Shown: positions 47,681-60,002 of the stretch, piece after piece
Layout of the letters: each line of letters starts with the position of its first letter
Numbering within the stretch: position 1 is the first letter of the stretch
Assembly (NCBI GenBank): GCA_963969595.1
Contig: OZ018408.1
Coordinates: 30,132,108 to 30,196,107 of the forward strand
Origin: Neckera pumila
Lineage: Eukaryota > Streptophyta > Bryopsida > Hypnales > Neckeraceae
Direction: 5' to 3'
Length of the DNA: 64,000 nt
Notes under the pieces: generated by a model
The model's database searches: none
Told to the model about the DNA's origin: nothing
The model's input: the letters and a program-made list of their open reading frames with translations, nothing else
Made by a program: the position numbers and the translations under genes

Positions 47681-48602
47681 CCCCTAAAGTTTCATGACTA
47701 TGTAATCACCAAAAACGCTCCAAAACTGCCATTTCTAATACAACTACCAAATTTTTGGAAAAAAACAATTTTTGACACATGTAACCGTAGGATCTTGTAG
47801 TATGATATTTTGAAAACATGTGGTAAAAATTTCAGAAAATTCCACCGTGTGGATCATAAGATACAAGCATTCAAAGTCTTGAAAACCATTTTTTCAATCC
47901 TGCGAAAAACCGGGCAGCTGCACTTTGCAAGCTCACTTTTCAATGAAAAAATGCCGAAAAAGGTGGTGCTTCTTTGAATTCAGTTTCCTAAACAAGTTGT
48001 CTATATGCTTGAAAAATTTCACATCATTTGGAATTGTACAACATATAGGAAAAAAATAGTAAGTAGAAAGAAGTAGAAAATGATTCAAAATCCTAAATTG
48101 TTAAAATTTTAATCATGGAATTGAAAAATACCAATCCCAACGGTTGTAATGTTGTAATAATCAATTTACATCCTAGGATTTTTTTTTTTCCAAAAATATT
48201 GAAAATTGAGTTAAATTAACGACTTTAAAGATTTTTTTAGAGTAGAAAATCCATAACTGCCCGCAAACCAAAAACCCTCATAACTTTTGACTCATTGATT
48301 GAAATGGAATGACTCAAAGCTTTTTAAGTATATATAAATGTAGAGAACCAATTTCAAAAAAAAATTCCAGAAAAAATGATTTTTTCTGATCTGCCCAAAC
48401 TGCCCAATTACGAAAAAAAAACACATATTAGGTCACAACTTTTGACTCGTATTTCAAAATGTCATGAAACTTGGTACACATGAAGATATTCCTTGCCCCC
48501 ACCTTCTATTAAAATTTCAGCCTCAAATATGGATATCTCTAGTCACACGTACCTGCCCAAAATTTCTATACGGCCAAAAAACGCATATTGGTCCTTTAGG
48601 GG
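47681..48602 (+). mobile_element. TTAA-flanked piggyBac-like MITE, copy D (922 bp)
   Basis: TTAA at 47677-47680 (shared with copy C) and 48603-48606. Ends are CCCCTAAAGTTTCATG and CCTTTAGGGG. Its interior matches copies A and E in this orientation and copy F reversed; F ends with the same TTGACTATG block that D begins with. No long open frame. The single shared TTAA shows C and D were inserted at the same site. Confidence 0.85.
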
Positions 48603-48777
48603 TTAAACATTGAATCTATCAAAGTTTAGGTAGATGTAAGAAATCATGATTTGGATTTGAATAGATGATTGGAACGATATTAGAAATCCAGAATTACAAG
48701 TAATGATGCAAAATTGTTATATTTCAAGCTATGAAATAACTCCAAATACCACAACAAACACTAGTTCCAATGTTTAA

Positions 48778-49690
48778 CCTGTAAAGGCCCAAGGCAATTT
48801 TTGGCTCCAAAACCACTGAAAATTGCCATTTTTGCTGCGATCACTCAAGAAACCAAAAAAATCTTTTTTCTTAGAATCTAACTATAGGATCTTGTACTTA
48901 ACTTGTCTTAGAATATGTGGTAAAAATTTCATGAAGTTTGATCCTACGGATTGGAAGATATTAGCATTTGAAGTTGGAAAAAGAAGTTTTTTTGAACTGT
49001 GTCCTGCAATTTCAGATGACTTTGACGGCCATTTGTAAATTTTTTTTGCACTATACACCATTAGGTTAGATTTTCTTATGTTGAAAATTTGAGTTGAGAG
49101 TTGGGGAAAAAAATGTTAGAATGTCAAAACTTGATTTTCACATATAAAAAAATTGTTAAGTAGAAGTAGGTCCAAAATCGAATGGAACACTAAATTGTTA
49201 ATAGCTCTTAGGTGGAATTAAAACACCATAATTCCAACAGTGGGATTCTTTTTGCAAAAAAGTTTAACCGTTTAAAAAAAAAATTGAAAAAATTTGAAAA
49301 TTGCATTCAAAAATGAATTCCATAAGTTGTTTTTTGAAGAAGATGCTAGATTGCTCGAAAACAAGATTGTCTATAACTTTCTCATTCTGAGTCCAAATAG
49401 AATGAATTAAAGCTTCAAATGTAGATAGAAACATGATCTTTGAGAAAAAAAAATTCTTTTAAATATAGTTTTTTACAGTTATATTTTTCTACCCGGCGAG
49501 TTGCTTTTTTGACTTTGGGTGGCATAACTTTTGCTCCCAGGCACCAATTGAAAAAAAATTATATTTTTAGAAAGCTAACATGATTCCCTATCTTCAAAAA
49601 AAAATTCAAAAAATCAGACCAAAATTTCAGGTCACATGAGCCTGCTTGAAATCTCAAGTGTCCCCTGAGGGGCCTTTGGGCCTTTAGGGC
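48778..49690 (+). mobile_element. TTAA-flanked piggyBac-like MITE, copy E (913 bp)
   Basis: TTAA at 48774-48777 and 49691-49694. The ends CCTGTAAAGGCCCAAGGC and GCCTTTGGGCCTTTAGGGC are inverted copies, combining the CCCAAGGC motif of copies B/C with the ~0.92-kb body of A/D/F. This makes E a bridge between the two subfamilies. It starts only 171 bp beyond the right TTAA of copy D. Confidence 0.8.
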
Positions 49691-49694
49691 TTAA

Positions 49695-51128
49695 ATCACC
49701 AATTTAAAGGGCAAACTCTTCTATATGTCCACTAGAGTAACTATAAGGAGTTTTGTTTTGTTTTTTTAAATGTAGTTGAACCAACCCACAAAAACAATTT
49801 GAATAATAATAATAATGTGATTTACACCAATTCTAATACTAACTTGAATGATTACAAATCTAGTTGGATGAAGAACCTTCAGGTCTACATGAATGTCAAA
49901 GTTCCTTTATAGTTTTGTATCTTGACCTGCCATGTGTGCTAGCCTAATTTTCTTTCAAATCCCAACTGTCAATCCCACGCATGTACCATTGGAAAAATTA
50001 AATTGTTAAGTTTCATGTCCAAATTTGCTTCACTAAAGAAAAAAATTGCTCTGATCTTTGTATGCATGATCTTTGTAAGTATATGAATATAAAGAAGTCA
50101 ATGTATAATGCACAAAATTCCAATAAAATGTCAAACAAGTTTTTTTGCAAAGTGCACTGTTAAATATATACCAAATCTAAGATATCATACCACCACCAAG
50201 TGCACATCTACTTGCTACAATGGGAATCTATATTAGGTACACCTTAATGTGCCATTGACCTTAAATCAACATCTATACTCTTTGTACATTTCCCAAATTA
50301 GTTTTGTACCTATGAGGAAGAAATGCTTTTAGAACCAAACTTTGTTCCTTAATAACTTTTGCATATAGTATCCAAATGCTACATTCTCTAATGCATTAGA
50401 ATCTTTTTCACTTGCCAACAAGGCAATATGAAAATTTGACCAGCCTAGTAATAGTAACTAGGCACAATACCAATTTGTGGCAGTCATGGGTGTACCTACC
50501 TTACCATATGTGTAGGGCAATTTCGGCACTGTCTACCTTACCATATGTGTGGGCAATTTTGGCACTGTCTTGCTGAAATAATTTAGTTTTAGCAATTCAA
50601 CAATTTGACAATTTGGCAACCTATTTTGATTTTCCTAGTTTAGGGTTATTTTCAAGAAATAGTTGAATTTTCTCAAATTTCCCCTTGAAATTTTCTCAAG
50701 TTTTCTCTTGAAAATTTTCAAATTTTCAGAAATACTTGTAGAATTTTTTTTAATTTCAAACAAGATCCAAATTTTGCCTAGTTATTTGCAAAATTGACCT
50801 ACACGTATGGTATACACTTTCTAATTTCCTATATCTTGTAAACAAGGACTCAATAGTGTGTTTTAAAAAACAACAATCTGTAGAGATAATTCTTCCACCA
50901 ACTTCTCCACTAAACTAAAACACTTAATTCTTCCACCTTCTTCAATATGTGATATGTTCTAATATGATATTTTCTATCCAATATGTGGATGAATGTTGAA
51001 ATTTGGAGCACCACTAGAACATTCAATATCTCCACTTTGGCACTTCATTAAAAAATGAAAAAAAAAAATATGAGCTAAACAAGTGCTAGTTCGAGGAGAT
51101 TTGAACACTTCAATCAATGTCACAATCT
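49695..51128. other. AT-rich intergenic sequence
   Basis: Contains a short tandem duplication at 50496-50568 (listed separately). Otherwise nothing recognised. Confidence 0.5.
50496..50568 (+). repeat. Two-copy tandem duplication, ~37 bp
   Basis: CTACCTTACCATATGTGT, then GGGCAATTT and GGCACTGT, occurs twice head to tail with a 1-bp length difference and few mismatches. Confidence 0.8.
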
Positions 51129-51132
51129 TTAA

Positions 51133-51858
51133 CCCAGAAACGACAAGTCTATGACCGCAGGCTCAAAGCCTCACGACTGAGCAATCAGTTTTTTGCCGAT
51201 TTCCAACAAGAAATGCTTGAAGCTTTTTGTGTTTATTTTTCACAGATGAGAGTACATTTCCTTTTCACCTCACAAAATTTTCAGAATTTAATAAAAAAAC
51301 CTGATTTTTATAAGAATTTTTGAATGAAAAGTGAAGAAAAATTCATATCAAATAGAAAATTAGTTCAAAAAATATAAGAATTTCACCATGGGTGCAGATT
51401 ATAGGAAAAAACATCATGGTGTAAAATTATTTGCCATGTACATCTATAATTAGAATATAAAAGACATTAAAAATTCATGCAAACTTCAAACTCCTATAAA
51501 ATATTCAGTTTTGCAAATTTTTCCAAAATTCCAATTGGAGTAGAAACTAGAGTAGCTCACCTTTGTTTCGTTAGTTGGGCTCAAACTCCCAAAACATCAT
51601 TTTCAAGGAGAAATTTCTGATTTTGAGAAAGGAGCAAAATACACTAAAATGGCAAATTTTGCCTCCCGTTTTTTTTCTTTGGTTCTCTCTCACATGAAGA
51701 CAAAGGCTGTGATGATTGCAAAGTCAATTGGAAACTATTCGTAACCCACTATTCAAGGTGCACAAGCAAAAAGAGGATGAAAAAGCACTTGTAGCTTCCG
51801 TGTAGTTCACTTTCTATTCGTCCAAATGCCACAAAATGGCGCCCTCGGCGTTTCTGGG
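51133..51858. mobile_element. Second TTAA-type element family, element G (726 bp)
   Basis: TTAA at 51129-51132 and 51859-51862 flanks exact 10-bp terminal inverted repeats, CCCAGAAACG and CGTTTCTGGG. The interior is unrelated to copies A-F and encodes no long protein. TTAA plus CCC ends again fits the piggyBac superfamily, so this is probably a separate non-autonomous lineage. Confidence 0.75.
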
Positions 51859-52347
51859 TTAAACACACCAATTTAATTTAACATTAGCATTCCGAAGTCA
51901 CGTAACTACTGTATTTCCTGAAGATGAGCACTCTGGCATTTTTTCTGAGGTCTCAATCGTCAGTGCAAAAAATTAAAATATTCAAGAGATAGTATAGCGA
52001 GGACAACAGCTAGTAAAATGAACACAGCTTCCACTTACGCTCAAAGCCATATACCATTTCAGAATAGCAGTGTAAATGAACTTCATCAATGTAACAACTC
52101 CCGCCCCAATCATATAGACAATGAAAAGAAGTGTCCATTATTTACGAAGAATCACTCTAGCACAGCTCAATTAAAAAGAAAAAAAGGACTTGAGCATACA
52201 CCTCCTAACTAACAACCCAAGCAGCGATACAAATATATATTTTTAGAAAAACTAAAAATTGATCACTACATGAGTCTAATTCCTGAACGAAAAATCCACA
52301 ACTTGAGGAACAAAGCTATGAACAAAGCTATGAGAAAGTATAACAAT

Positions 52348-55300
52348 CTATAAAATATCTTCCGGTTGCCAGAGCCGCTTCCGGGCAATTAAGACTTTCT
52401 CATCCCTATCTGAAATCGCATCCTTGTCAACATTAAAGACAACAGACCACAGATTCCAATGTAAGGCATTCAAGTGTTTCCTGACTTCGTCGATGAGAGA
52501 GCCTATGTCGCGTATAATCACAACCCCTTGTGGACGTAAGAGTCTGTCCATCTCAAGGAGCAAATCTACTGGGCTGCAGTCATGGTTGTAGACGTCGGAG
52601 AATACATTCCAGGCATGCAGCAAGTCATATGTTCGTGGGTACGAGGAGTATGCTTCACACCTGCATATCACATGGAATTAATTGTTAGCAAATGTAAATT
52701 TTTAGCTGGACTTGACCAAGCAGGGCGTAGATAGCTAATAGCAGGGATATCCGTTAAAAACTAGAATGCTCCAAGAACTATTAGACAGTATCATATTGTG
52801 AATCTTTCCCTTTACGCAGGGGGAAGTCTCTCCATGGTCAGAGCGATCATACAGAGTACGTGTCAACCATTTCCAGTCACAAATAAAAATTGATCATTAG
52901 GAGGAGAATCAAACGTCTAAAGCTTTCATAAATAGAATGAATGGCATCCTTAAAAACGGAGAAGATATAAAACATACCAATCGTGATAGGAACCAATGAA
53001 GCCACGATCATAGACGATTTTCAGAGTGCTTGGTCCAGAAATAGGAACCACGTTCATGACCCACACAGGCAGTTCCATCTCTTGAAGCGCGGCAGCAAAT
53101 CCGCCGAAGTTCGCTTTCATGTCCATCACGTTCCGGAAACTGTCATCTTCGACTTGTTTGGCGGCTCTCAGCTTCTGCATATAAACGTCCACTCTCTTCT
53201 TCCATGCAGTCTTTTCATGCAAATAAAAGGACTTTGTCAGCTTCTAGTACCAGCGAGGAAACTTACTGTATATTAGTCCATACTTTAATTCAGAATTTCT
53301 CTACAGCTTGAAACGACATGTCAAGTAAAAGCGATTGCAATAAAACAATCCTTGATACTGTACAGTGCCCTCCAATAAAGACTGCTACTCCCCAAAGGGA
53401 GGAGGGGTGGCAGTCTTTTAGGGAAAACACTGCACAGCACCACGCAAGTGGTCATATTCGTTAAAATGGCGTCTTTTAGAGCGCCAAAGTAGTCACATTA
53501 ATGGGCTAATAATTTGAACTGGCTCTGATATGGGGTTCCAGAAAGGCACCTCGAGCAGTGCCAATTTCTTGAATGTGATTCATTCTAACGAATACAGCAA
53601 TGTAATTATCACTGCAAAGGCCTCACGGGAGCCAGAAGTGAAAAACAAAACACAAGCACATCTGAGGTCGATGGTAACAGGAAAAAAAAACTCAAAATGT
53701 CAAGATTGACGGTACCGTGTCATCCATAAACGTTTTATCGTTGAATCCTAGCTCCTTCAGCCTGGAGGGCGGGCTGTACATGCGTTCTGGCCACGGGGAC
53801 AAAGCAAATCTCCCAGGTCTGCTTTCTGCAACACGGAGTATAAAATAGTCAGATGCACAGGAATCCAATTCACATAAACTTGAAAAAATACAACAAGGAT
53901 GAAATTATGCGACAAATGCTCACGGGATGTCACGGGAGTTATACAAATCTTCATAAGCTCCTCCCAGCCGGAGTCCGCGTCATTTGCGATGCTACACAGT
54001 GGAGGCCAGGTTCCAGGGGGCCGTTTCTCGTAGCATTCATCGGTGATAGGCTTGGTCCAAATGACGGTTTGATCCCGTTTGGAAGCAGTCGTCCAACACA
54101 TCCTACTAACGAGATCTACCATCTCCGTCCATTCCTGCTTCTCCGCTGGGTCATCTCGATAAACGGGAGGAGACGACCAAACAAAGTAGCCCCCGGGTCT
54201 CAGAATCCGGTCAATTTCTAAAAGTAAAATTCCATCCCGTTGTCTCCAGTCTATCCGGCAACGGGAACAATGAGCCAGGTCAAATGCTTTGCTGGGATAC
54301 GGAAGCCGCATTGTTCCCAAGACGCCCAAAGCTGCAGGGATGCCTCTCTCTAATGCGAACTGTATTTGGTTCTCATGCACGTCATTAGGGGCCAAGGACA
54401 TTGCCAGGATGTCTTGTGGAAGTAAGAAGGCACCAAAACTTGCCACCCCACATCCAACGTCAAAGGCCGTCCGGATCTTGCCACCGCTGCTCAGATTGCC
54501 ATCCTTATTCTTGAGCATCTATACAGAACGAGCCCAACACTAACCTTCAGTATCCCCCCCAAAATGAGATTTTTAGTTTCAGAAATGTATAAATTAAACA
54601 ATATAATGCTCGTCGTACTGTTACCAGCTCCAACTCAATGTAGAGAATACTGCTTGCGTCACTGCAAGCATTTAAGCGTATGTGGAGTGTAATTTTTGGG
54701 AGATCTATAGAGCTGTGGACAGATCTTTGGTATTAAAAAATTATCATTGTATACAAATTTCTTACGCAACTTCTAAGTGGAAATTGTGGACTACTGCAAG
54801 TGACAGTAGATAACCCCATTCCATTCAAAGATGAGTAACCATAGACATTTAGCCAAGTCATGCTGACGCCAGTTGCTAATAGGTCCAACCAAGTGTATGA
54901 ATAGACGAGATGCTGTTGGTCAGTGGAATCAATGTAGCAGACGATATCAAGTCCCTAACGGTTTCAGTATGCTCTACCTTAATGCACTGCGCAGAATGAA
55001 CATTCAGATCTTACTCAAAATCAGTGTCGCCGTGTTGCGCCTTCAATGCTAATAATACCACAATGAGGAAAGTGTAAGAAGATGTCACCTTGGCAATGTG
55101 GGCAATGTACTTGTCCGCACCAAATGGAAAATGGGTACCACCCCCTGGAAAATTCACTTTCTCCCCACGCACATCCATCCAATGCTGATCGGACTTCTCA
55201 GTGGCAAGGAAAGTATGTGGTACGTTCGCTTGCCAAATTTCATCCCTGCTCGTCGGCCATCTAATAGGCACCTGCTCTCCGTTGTACCCAACGCGTCAAC

Positions 55301-56791
55301 CCAGGAGAATTGTGCATAACCGTACTACATAGGATGCAAGTTCACAATAAAATGTCCAAAAAGAACTTCATTTCATGTCAATATAATCTGTAGAACAACA
55401 GAACATTCCAAGAGAACATTCTGTAGAAATATGGGAAAAAGAAATGAGAAAAAATGCATGGCGTTAAAAGTTAAAAGTACCTTATAATTTGGAGGAGGTG
55501 AAATGAGACAATTGAGCCTGTGATCCGTGGGCGGGCAATGTCGCTCATAGTGTTCCATCAATGACAAATTCAGCTTCAGTTTCATTCGATGGTTTAGATT
55601 CCGGTCCAAGCAGGGAACCACTTCTGTAAATCGAGAATCACAGACCTGCAAAATAATGCCTCAGCTCTAACGGTCTAACATCTGAAGCCAATATAGTATT
55701 CCAAAACAAAGTCGACGTGGACATAACATAATCATTCCATAACAGTGTTGGGCATGCACGCTTTCCACTATAACACTAAATACAAACAGAAAACAAAAAC
55801 AATGTGAGAATTAGTAATGCCAAAACCATGATGACTCGTAAGTCAAGAAGTTTGCCTTCAAATGTTAAACTCAAAGCACCAGTGGAATTCCTTCAAAGAA
55901 AGTAAACGCTAGAGAATCACTGAATCTTAAAAACCTAATTCTCAATGGAACGATATAATCACACCTAATAGCGACAACTAGCTAAATGCAACCGTCCAAA
56001 ATCTCTTACAAGAAATACAAATTTGAGAATGTATCCCACCTCAACACCAGAACTCACGACAGTTTTCAATCACCAACTTCAAACCCTTATTACTTGTGCA
56101 AAAGATGGCCTTACATAGAACCAAAAGATGGCATTGCACCAGAGATTGCATTTCTTGCACCAATGTGCCATCATCTTCTAAGCCCTTAGTACTCGTGCAA
56201 AGAATGCAATCTCCGGTGCGCTGCAATCCCCCTCGAATTTCTCACAAAAGAATATAACACAATCTGACCATTCTATCATAAACCTCTACTCAGTTAGGTT
56301 TCGACCAAACTTACAGGAAAAGATTTTAGGTTGACTTGCAGGACTCCATCATCCCCTACCATCGTCTCCTCTTCCAACGCCTCCTCTTCATTGCTCCCAG
56401 CTCCTTCTTCACTCACCCCCACCCCTTCAAAATGTGCTCCAACGCCCTCCTCTTCTTTCTCCTCCACCTCTTCCCCACTCTCCTTCGCATTTCCCTCTTC
56501 CTTCTCCTCGTCTTTGCCCTCCTCCTTCTTTCCAACCCCACCCACCTCTTTCACAGCTTCTTCTCTCACACTCACAGTCACAGGCTTCTTCACCCCCGTC
56601 CAATCCACGGGGTTTGTCGACGTCAGGGCGTCGTTTTTCTCAGGGCGCCAGAGGGAGCTTCGTTGCAGAGAGAGCAGGAACAAGACCCCGGCGACGATGC
56701 ACACGAGGAAAGCAGCCACACGCCGAGTACTCCGTGCGTTGCCATCGCTCGTACGGGAGCGCAATCGCACAGTACTAGGGCGACCAGACAT
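52348..56791 (-). CDS. Golgi PMT-type methyltransferase (PMT8/PMT9-like), seven exons, 691 aa
   Basis: Exons in order: 56791-56315, 55645-55481, 55271-55089, 54518-53924, 53825-53716, 53210-52978, 52660-52348. All introns are GT..AG and phases close to 2076 bp. This is a type II membrane protein: a short basic N-terminus, one hydrophobic anchor at residues ~24-43 (VAAFLVCIVAGVLFLLSL), then a Glu/Lys-rich lumenal stem (~70-145). The DUF248/Methyltransf_29 domain follows with CLDRNLNHRMKLKLNLSLME, ERHCPP, FPGGGTHF, the SAM-binding FDVGCGVASFGA (D295, G297, G299), AHCSRCRIDW, RILRPGGYFVWSSPPVY, FRNVMDMKANFGGFAAALQE, TYDLLHAW and ARKRLWQPE at the end. The family is linked to pectin methylation in the Golgi. 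The acidic stem is longer than in Arabidopsis PMT8/9. No defect is seen. A hAT element sits ~520 bp upstream of the start. Confidence 0.95.
53377..53418. repeat. Intronic hairpin in the PMT gene
   Basis: AAAGACTGCTACTCC and GGGGTGGCAGTCTTT are inverted copies (two mismatches) around a ~12-nt A/G-rich loop, within the intron between exons 5 and 6. It may be a small fold-back remnant or a structured intronic RNA. Confidence 0.55.
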
Positions 56792-57314
56792 CGCAGCAAC
56801 AACGATCGCAAATGCAACTTCGTCCCCAAATTAGGAGGAGTAACGACAGAGCACGAGCATGTCTCCCATGAGCTTAGGAGTTGCACACAAACAAACAAAC
56901 AAAGGTCTACTGTTGTTGCAAAAGCTCCCCTGTTCTAGGGCTTCGCCACAATCAAGAGGTTTTCCTGCGATCTGACAGAAGGTTTGGAAGCCAATGTGGG
57001 CATTGGGAGCTTGTGGGTTGCGATTGGGGACGAAATTGGAGGTGGGTTGCTCGCAGGAAAACAGGATTTGACTAATTTGAGGGATGGTTTTCTGGAGATT
57101 TGTGAAGAGGAAGGGAGAGTGTTGTGATAGTTGCAGAGTGACGGTGGTTTATGGAAATGTTGGGAGGCTTTGGAGACTGGCAGATTTATAAGTGTGGGTA
57201 CTGGTCGCTGGTACGAGTCGCATCCTGGCATTTATGGGACCGACTGTGGTAGGCGTCTCTATCAGTGTTCGGGATTTTTTGGAGCTGCCCCGGTAATTTG
57301 CCTCCTCTTTGTAC

Positions 57315-58069
57315 CAATGTCCGGGAAGAACCGGCGGCTAATACAAAGTTAGCCAGTTGAAATGGTAAAAAACCCGGTTGAGCTTTGAAAGTGAAGGATG
57401 GAAAACCAGAGGAAAAATTGATAAGATAGGCAATCAACCGGTGTACATAAAAATTTTGGGGTTAATTTACCCACCTCGATTTATAATAGGGTGGATTTTA
57501 ACCGGTTTGTTTTGTAAAAAGGAGGATTTTAGCTGCTATACATGTACCGTAAGTGGCACATATCCGGGGTTAAGATAGGTCGGGTATTGGGATAAAGAGG
57601 CTGGGTATTGCATAAGGGGGTCAATGGGACCAGTTGAGGACAAGGCCAGTTGGCTGCAAGGAAGCACCCGAGGAAGAGGGGCGGGAGGGCCGTTTGAAGA
57701 AGGTGAAAATTCTAAACCCTAAACTTTGATTTTTGCAACTTTTTCAATGACCATCCTTAACTCCATATTGCATGGGTTGGGAAGATTCTTGTCTTTCAGT
57801 TGGTGAAAGGCTATGCAAGGTTCAATTCTTGCCTAGAATGTAATGTCTTTTTTAGATTGTAAACCAGCAATTTTTTGACATTAAAGGATTTTCACTTTTC
57901 AAATTTTCACTTGGAAGGAAATAGGCTGGTTACAGACTGATATGGGGGGCAAAAAAACGGAAAATTTCAGGGTTAAAAGGATGAAACCGGTGCCCTCTAA
58001 AAAAAACCGGACCATTATTGTAGAAGGAGGATATCTATTGGTAGAGCTCCAAAATCTTCCCGAACGCTG
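57315..58069 (+). mobile_element. hAT-type non-autonomous element H1 (755 bp)
   Basis: A perfect 8-bp target duplication CTTTGTAC lies at 57307-57314 and 58070-58077. Ends are CAATGTCCGGGAAGAACCGG and, reversed, CAGCGTTCGGGAAGA. Eight-base duplications with CA..TG ends are diagnostic of the hAT superfamily. It shares its left end and the GGTAGAGCYC region near the right end with H2 (59770-59994). No transposase frame is present. It lies about 520 bp upstream of the PMT start codon. Confidence 0.92.
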
Positions 58070-58077
58070 CTTTGTAC

Positions 58078-59769
58078 TGTTTAGAGCGTGACCACCGTGG
58101 GGCAGCCAAATCCCCACAGCCGGCTAGTGTTGGCGTGCTGATTAGCACAGTGTCCCAACTTTTCTCCACCGTGACACGCTCACATGACCCAGTTTGTGGC
58201 TTGCATTCACTAAAATAAGAGCAATGAATCAGGAAAATGAATGGAAAGCAGTCAAACGCAACAAGTAAACACGACATCGATCGAAAAAGTTGTCAGATCG
58301 GGGCACTGTAGAAACTCTCTTCGTGCTTTTTTTTTTTTTCCAAAAAGATATGGGGAAAACATGAAATTTGCCCGCGCCCAATTGTTGAAAGCTATCAAGG
58401 CGTGCCACGGTAGGGAGGATTCGCCTCCTGGACCCGGCCTATGGCGTCCCGGCCTGCCTGCCCGTGTCACAATGGCGATGCTCATAGAGTATCTCCTGCA
58501 GCCTTCCAAGTGCCCCCTCTCCTCTAATTTTTGGATGATAAGCAATCAATTCTAGTGTATGTTAGGCTTAACCTTCACTTTTGTCTCCAAAATTTGCCAT
58601 ATATGAAAGGGGCCTTTGTGTTCTCCACAAGCTATATTTTCTCTTGGGATTAGCAATTGTCATAGCTTATTTATTGCTTTTGCAAGTTCTGTGACTTGCG
58701 ATTGGTTGGAAGTATATTTAGTAAGTTGTACTATTGGGGATTCAAGTGGCCATCCCCTTTAAATTAGACAGATCTCAGTTGAAGGAGGAATTTGTTTGGA
58801 GGATTGCTAGAGATGCTCTTAGAGAAGGAGTCGAGATTTTTTTCAAGGGCATCGGTTGCATCTTCCTCTTATAAAAATCTCCTGGTTCATTTACTCTAGT
58901 ATCAAATTTTCTCTGGCCACTTTCCTTCAGTTTGCAAAAGGTTACAATTTTCTTTTTCAAAGACATGCTAGTTTTAAAACTAAACTTCAAATTTCATTAC
59001 ATTGAGCAAATACAAAGAATAGAGTAGGAGTTTGCCGCCACAATCCCTTCTAAAATAACATCCGCCTCTATCTTGTCCAAATACTTCGATACCCCCAACA
59101 ACCACCTCTAAAGTTATACCCACCTCGATCCTATCCAAACACTTCAAGCCCCTAAACAACCAACCCTAAAGAGATACCTAATTGTCTTAGAACATACACG
59201 CCTCCACCATCCCATGTATTAGTCTTGGATTTGAAATGGTAAGAAGGTAAGACTTGACAATTACATAAAAGTAGTGGCTATATATCCACCTTTTATTTTT
59301 GTATACTATTTGGCTATTGATCCTATCAATTTTTTGTCCAGTTTTGGATCTTTCATTTTTACACTCCAACTAGTTATTTTCCAAAGGTACCGGCTAACAA
59401 TGAGCTAACTAATGGGGTTTTTTACTAAACATTGCTTGACAGTGTCTCTATCCACATTGTTTAGCATTTTGGTGCTCAAATATAGGACTAGTGTAGAAAA
59501 GGACTCAATAGGAAAGCGGGTCCATATTAGCATATGAACTCTCTTAATGGAACTACTATTGATGGATGACAATTGCAATAGGCAAGTGAGGCCTTTTGAA
59601 CAAATTAATTTGAGGCTTCAATGTAACTAATATGAAGTTTGAGGGGTCATCATATTTTCTCCCCAAGGTTGGTATTTTGAAGAATTTTGAAGTTCTCACA
59701 ACGCTCATTACTAGAAATATTCTTGTTGAAGTACCTTTTGGAATTATTCCTACCTTGAATACTTATAAC
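58078..59769. other. Intergenic sequence with a GC-richer patch and a degenerate hAT copy
   Basis: A GC-rich patch at 58.37-58.51 kb has open frames on both strands, but nothing recognised. Between about 59215 and 59400 the reverse complement resembles the interior of H1 (ATGAAAGATCCAAAACTGGA.., CAAAAAATTGATAGGAT..), suggesting a degraded third family member without clear ends. Confidence 0.4.
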
Positions 59770-59994
59770 CAAGGTCCGGGAAGAACCGGCGGCTAGTTCA
59801 AAGCTAGCTGGTTGAATTGAGAAAATATCGGTTGTAATTTGAAAACATTAGCTAAAAAAACGGTGAAAAAATTATAAAATTTCTATTTTGAGTAGGTAAT
59901 AGAGTAAATAACCGGACTTGTTACTTGAAAAAACATTTTTATATGAGAATTGGAGGAAATCAGCTGGTAGAGCCCAAAAAATTCCCGGACCCTG
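59770..59994 (+). mobile_element. hAT-type MITE H2 (225 bp)
   Basis: A perfect 8-bp duplication CTTATAAC lies at 59762-59769 and 59995-60002. Termini are CAAGGTCCGGGAAGAACCGG and, reversed, CAGGGTCCGGGAA. It is a deletion derivative of the H1 family: same left end through GCGGCTA, same right end around GGTAGAGCCC. It has no coding capacity. Confidence 0.92.
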
Positions 59995-60002
59995 CTTATA
60001 AC

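Noticed and set aside
56331..56938. Plus-strand open frames of 114-200 codons opposite PMT exon 1
   Set aside because: They are antisense images of the Glu/Lys-rich stem (Ser/Pro/Leu-rich when reversed); exon 1 on the minus strand fits the gene perfectly.
58241..58555. Coding exon in the GC-rich patch (104-codon plus frame, 97-codon minus frame)
   Set aside because: Neither strand gives a recognisable protein or convincing splice sites.
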